From positions 682,001 to 746,000 of the forward strand of contig NZ_DAJPEN010000001.1 of NCBI RefSeq assembly GCF_025993685.1: a stretch of 64,000 nt of DNA, written 5' to 3'. Under the pieces are notes generated by a model. The model searched no databases. It was not told the origin of the DNA and saw only the letters and a program-made list of their open reading frames with translations. This stretch comes from Bacteroides mediterraneensis. GTDB lineage: Bacteria; Bacteroidota; Bacteroidia; Bacteroidales; Bacteroidaceae. Both the position numbers and the translations under genes were made by a program. This document shows positions 62,554 through 64,000 of this stretch, in pieces (the stretch's first letter is position 1; every line of letters starts with the position of its first letter).

Positions 62554-63537
62554 ATGAGGAAAATAATATTTAATGGGGTCTATAAGGACCTACTGGAAGA
62601 GTTTGTACAGTTCAAACGCCAATGTGGGTTCAAGTATGTAACAGCCGAGAAAATGCTTGTACTATTTGACAAACTGACAATTGAACGTGGTGAAACGGAA
62701 ACTTCACTCGGGATTGAGTTAGCTCGGGCATGGGCGGTAAAGAGACCTAATGAAACCGAAAGCTACCGCTATAAAAGAAGTGTTGTATTCAATCAGTTTG
62801 CTTTGTACTTAAGACAACAAGATAGACCTTGTTCAATATGTCATGTTCCTCCTTATAAAACATACTTTATCCCACATATTTACAGCTCGAAAGAACTAGA
62901 ACAGATTTTCTCTGTATGTGATAATCAAGTATGTATGCCCATAAGAAGAGATTCTGTTATGTTTGTAATGCCTGCCTTGTTACGCTTTTTATTATGTACA
63001 GGACTGAGAATAGGAGAAGCCCTTGAACTTTTGGATACGGAGGTCAATTTGCAAAATAAAATGCTTATAATTAGAGACTCAAAGAATGGGAAAGAGCGTC
63101 TCGTTCCGTTTTCGGATTCTTTAGCAACTATTCTAACCCAATATCGTATACACCGGGTAAGGCTAAACCCCAGTCCCTCAACATCTCACTTCTTCCTTTC
63201 TGCACGGGGTCGAAGTCTTGAACCAGGCGATATATATGTCTGTTTTAAAAGGATATTACACAAAGCGGGAATACCATTCAAAGGGAATCATTATGGACCA
63301 AGAGTACATGATTTTAGGCATACATTTGCTGTCAGATCTTTAGTTCATATGCTGGAAAACGGAATGGATATTTACTGTTCATTACCGATTCTTTCAACTT
63401 ATCTGGGACATCAATCCTTAGAAGCCACGAATAAATATGTCCGTCTTACCAAAGAAATGTATCCAGATCTTGTATATACTATTGATACAATATATACAGA
63501 TGTTTTTCCTTCCATTGATGACAATAAAACAGAATAA
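62554..63537 (+). CDS. Tyrosine recombinase 2 of a trio
   Basis: A 327-residue recombinase from the ATG at 62,554; an earlier in-frame ATG at 62,530 overlaps the first recombinase. The catalytic Arg is in LCTGLRIGEALELLD, HxxR in RVHDFRHTFAVRS, His in YLGHQSLEA and Tyr in TNKYVRLTKEM. Complete catalytic set. The tight spacing to both neighbours indicates one operon. Confidence 0.92.
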   Translation: MRKIIFNGVYKDLLEEFVQFKRQCGFKYVTAEKMLVLFDKLTIERGETETSLGIELARAWAVKRPNETESYRYKRSVVFNQFALYLRQQDRPCSICHVPPYKTYFIPHIYSSKELEQIFSVCDNQVCMPIRRDSVMFVMPALLRFLLCTGLRIGEALELLDTEVNLQNKMLIIRDSKNGKERLVPFSDSLATILTQYRIHRVRLNPSPSTSHFFLSARGRSLEPGDIYVCFKRILHKAGIPFKGNHYGPRVHDFRHTFAVRSLVHMLENGMDIYCSLPILSTYLGHQSLEATNKYVRLTKEMYPDLVYTIDTIYTDVFPSIDDNKTE

Positions 63538-63545
63538 TAAATAGT

Positions 63546-64000
63546 ATGAAAACAACAAATTTTGCAAAATATTTATCCGAATTTCTGACAGTATACATGG
63601 TTAATGAACGTGGATTCAGTCATAATACAATAAAATCCTATCGTGATACTTTTGTTCAATTCATCTCGTACATATCAGAACATAAGAATATAAAAATTGA
63701 CAGATTTGATTTTCCCATGATCACTCAAAATATGGTGATTGAATTTCTTGACTGGTTAGAAAAAGAAAGAAAATGCAGCATTCAGACAAGGAACAACAGG
63801 CTCGCTGCAATACATTCTTTCATAAAGTACGTACAATACCAGTACCCTGATAACCTATATGAATTTCAACGTATTCTGAGTATAAGAAATAAAAAGCATA
63901 CAAAAGGAAAAATCAATTATTTGACTATTGAAGGAATATCGCTCCTTCTCTCCATGCCCAATAAACACAGTATAAATGGCCGACGAGACTTGGCTTTACT
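63546..64000 (+). CDS. Tyrosine recombinase 3 of a trio (cut by window end)
   Basis: Starts with ATG at 63,546, 8 bases after the second recombinase, and runs off the window. The visible 151 residues are the N-terminal SAM-like core-binding domain (SEFLTVYMVNERGFSHNTIK, IQTRNNRLAAIHSFIKYVQY) and the beginning of the catalytic domain (INYLTIEGISLLLSMP). Catalytic residues are beyond the edge. Confidence 0.85.
   Translation, partial: MKTTNFAKYLSEFLTVYMVNERGFSHNTIKSYRDTFVQFISYISEHKNIKIDRFDFPMITQNMVIEFLDWLEKERKCSIQTRNNRLAAIHSFIKYVQYQYPDNLYEFQRILSIRNKKHTKGKINYLTIEGISLLLSMPNKHSINGRRDLAL

Noticed and set aside
1..64000. tRNA genes or att sites of the ICE
   Set aside because: No cloverleaf-like sequence or IntDOT-type attachment site could be supported by eye, so none is reported.

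Overview
The window comes from a Bacteroidota genome, most likely a gut Bacteroides, Phocaeicola or Parabacteroides. Supporting signs are the SusC/SusD pair, S-type sulfatases, a hybrid two-component regulator fragment, TAnnTTTG promoter boxes, weak ribosome binding sites, and a full CTnDOT-type mobilisation and transfer module. No rRNA or tRNA gene was seen.

Layout. (1) 1-2,900: the 3' end of a hybrid two-component regulator (receiver plus AraC output), then a decayed insertion sequence. (2) 3,478-28,691: an AT-rich polysaccharide utilisation locus (PUL) on the + strand. It holds SusC, SusD, two further lipoproteins, a sulfatase with rhamnosidase-like C-terminal domains, a GH105 unsaturated uronyl hydrolase, L-rhamnose mutarotase, a KduD-like dehydrogenase, a DUF4861 lipoprotein, an orphan GatC-type PTS IIC permease, a KduI isomerase with a signal peptide, a GH2 enzyme, a heparinase II/III-like lyase, an unrecognised exported enzyme-like protein and a second sulfatase. 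(3) 28,719-32,337: RteA/RteB-like regulators. (4) 32,341-41,776 (- strand): a small reductase-like gene and mobC-mobB-mobA. mobC (coupling protein) is split by two complete group II introns, each with its own reverse transcriptase. (5) 41,773-42,857: an oriT candidate, helically phased decamer repeats and an 88-bp tandem repeat. (6) 42,858-56,292: traA to traQ plus a frameshifted lysozyme. (7) 56,337-60,960 (- strand): a HigBA-type toxin-antitoxin with a third gene, then four hypothetical genes. (8) 61,308-64,000: three consecutive tyrosine recombinases resembling a RIT (recombinases-in-trio) element, the third cut by the window edge.

How it fits together. The PUL enzymes point to a sulfated polysaccharide containing uronic acid and rhamnose; an ulvan-like glycan is one possibility. 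Lyase action would create unsaturated uronyl ends, GH105 would release the unsaturated uronate, and KduI and a KduD-like enzyme would process it. KduI carries an export signal and its neighbour is a PTS-type permease with no visible phosphorylating partners. This suggests that isomerisation happens in the periplasm and a non-phosphorylating import step follows. The PUL ends a few tens of bases before rteA, the place where CTnDOT carries tetQ. It therefore looks like cargo of an integrative conjugative element, and PUL transcription may feed into rteAB and so into transfer. Integrase, rteC, excision genes and att ends are not visible here.
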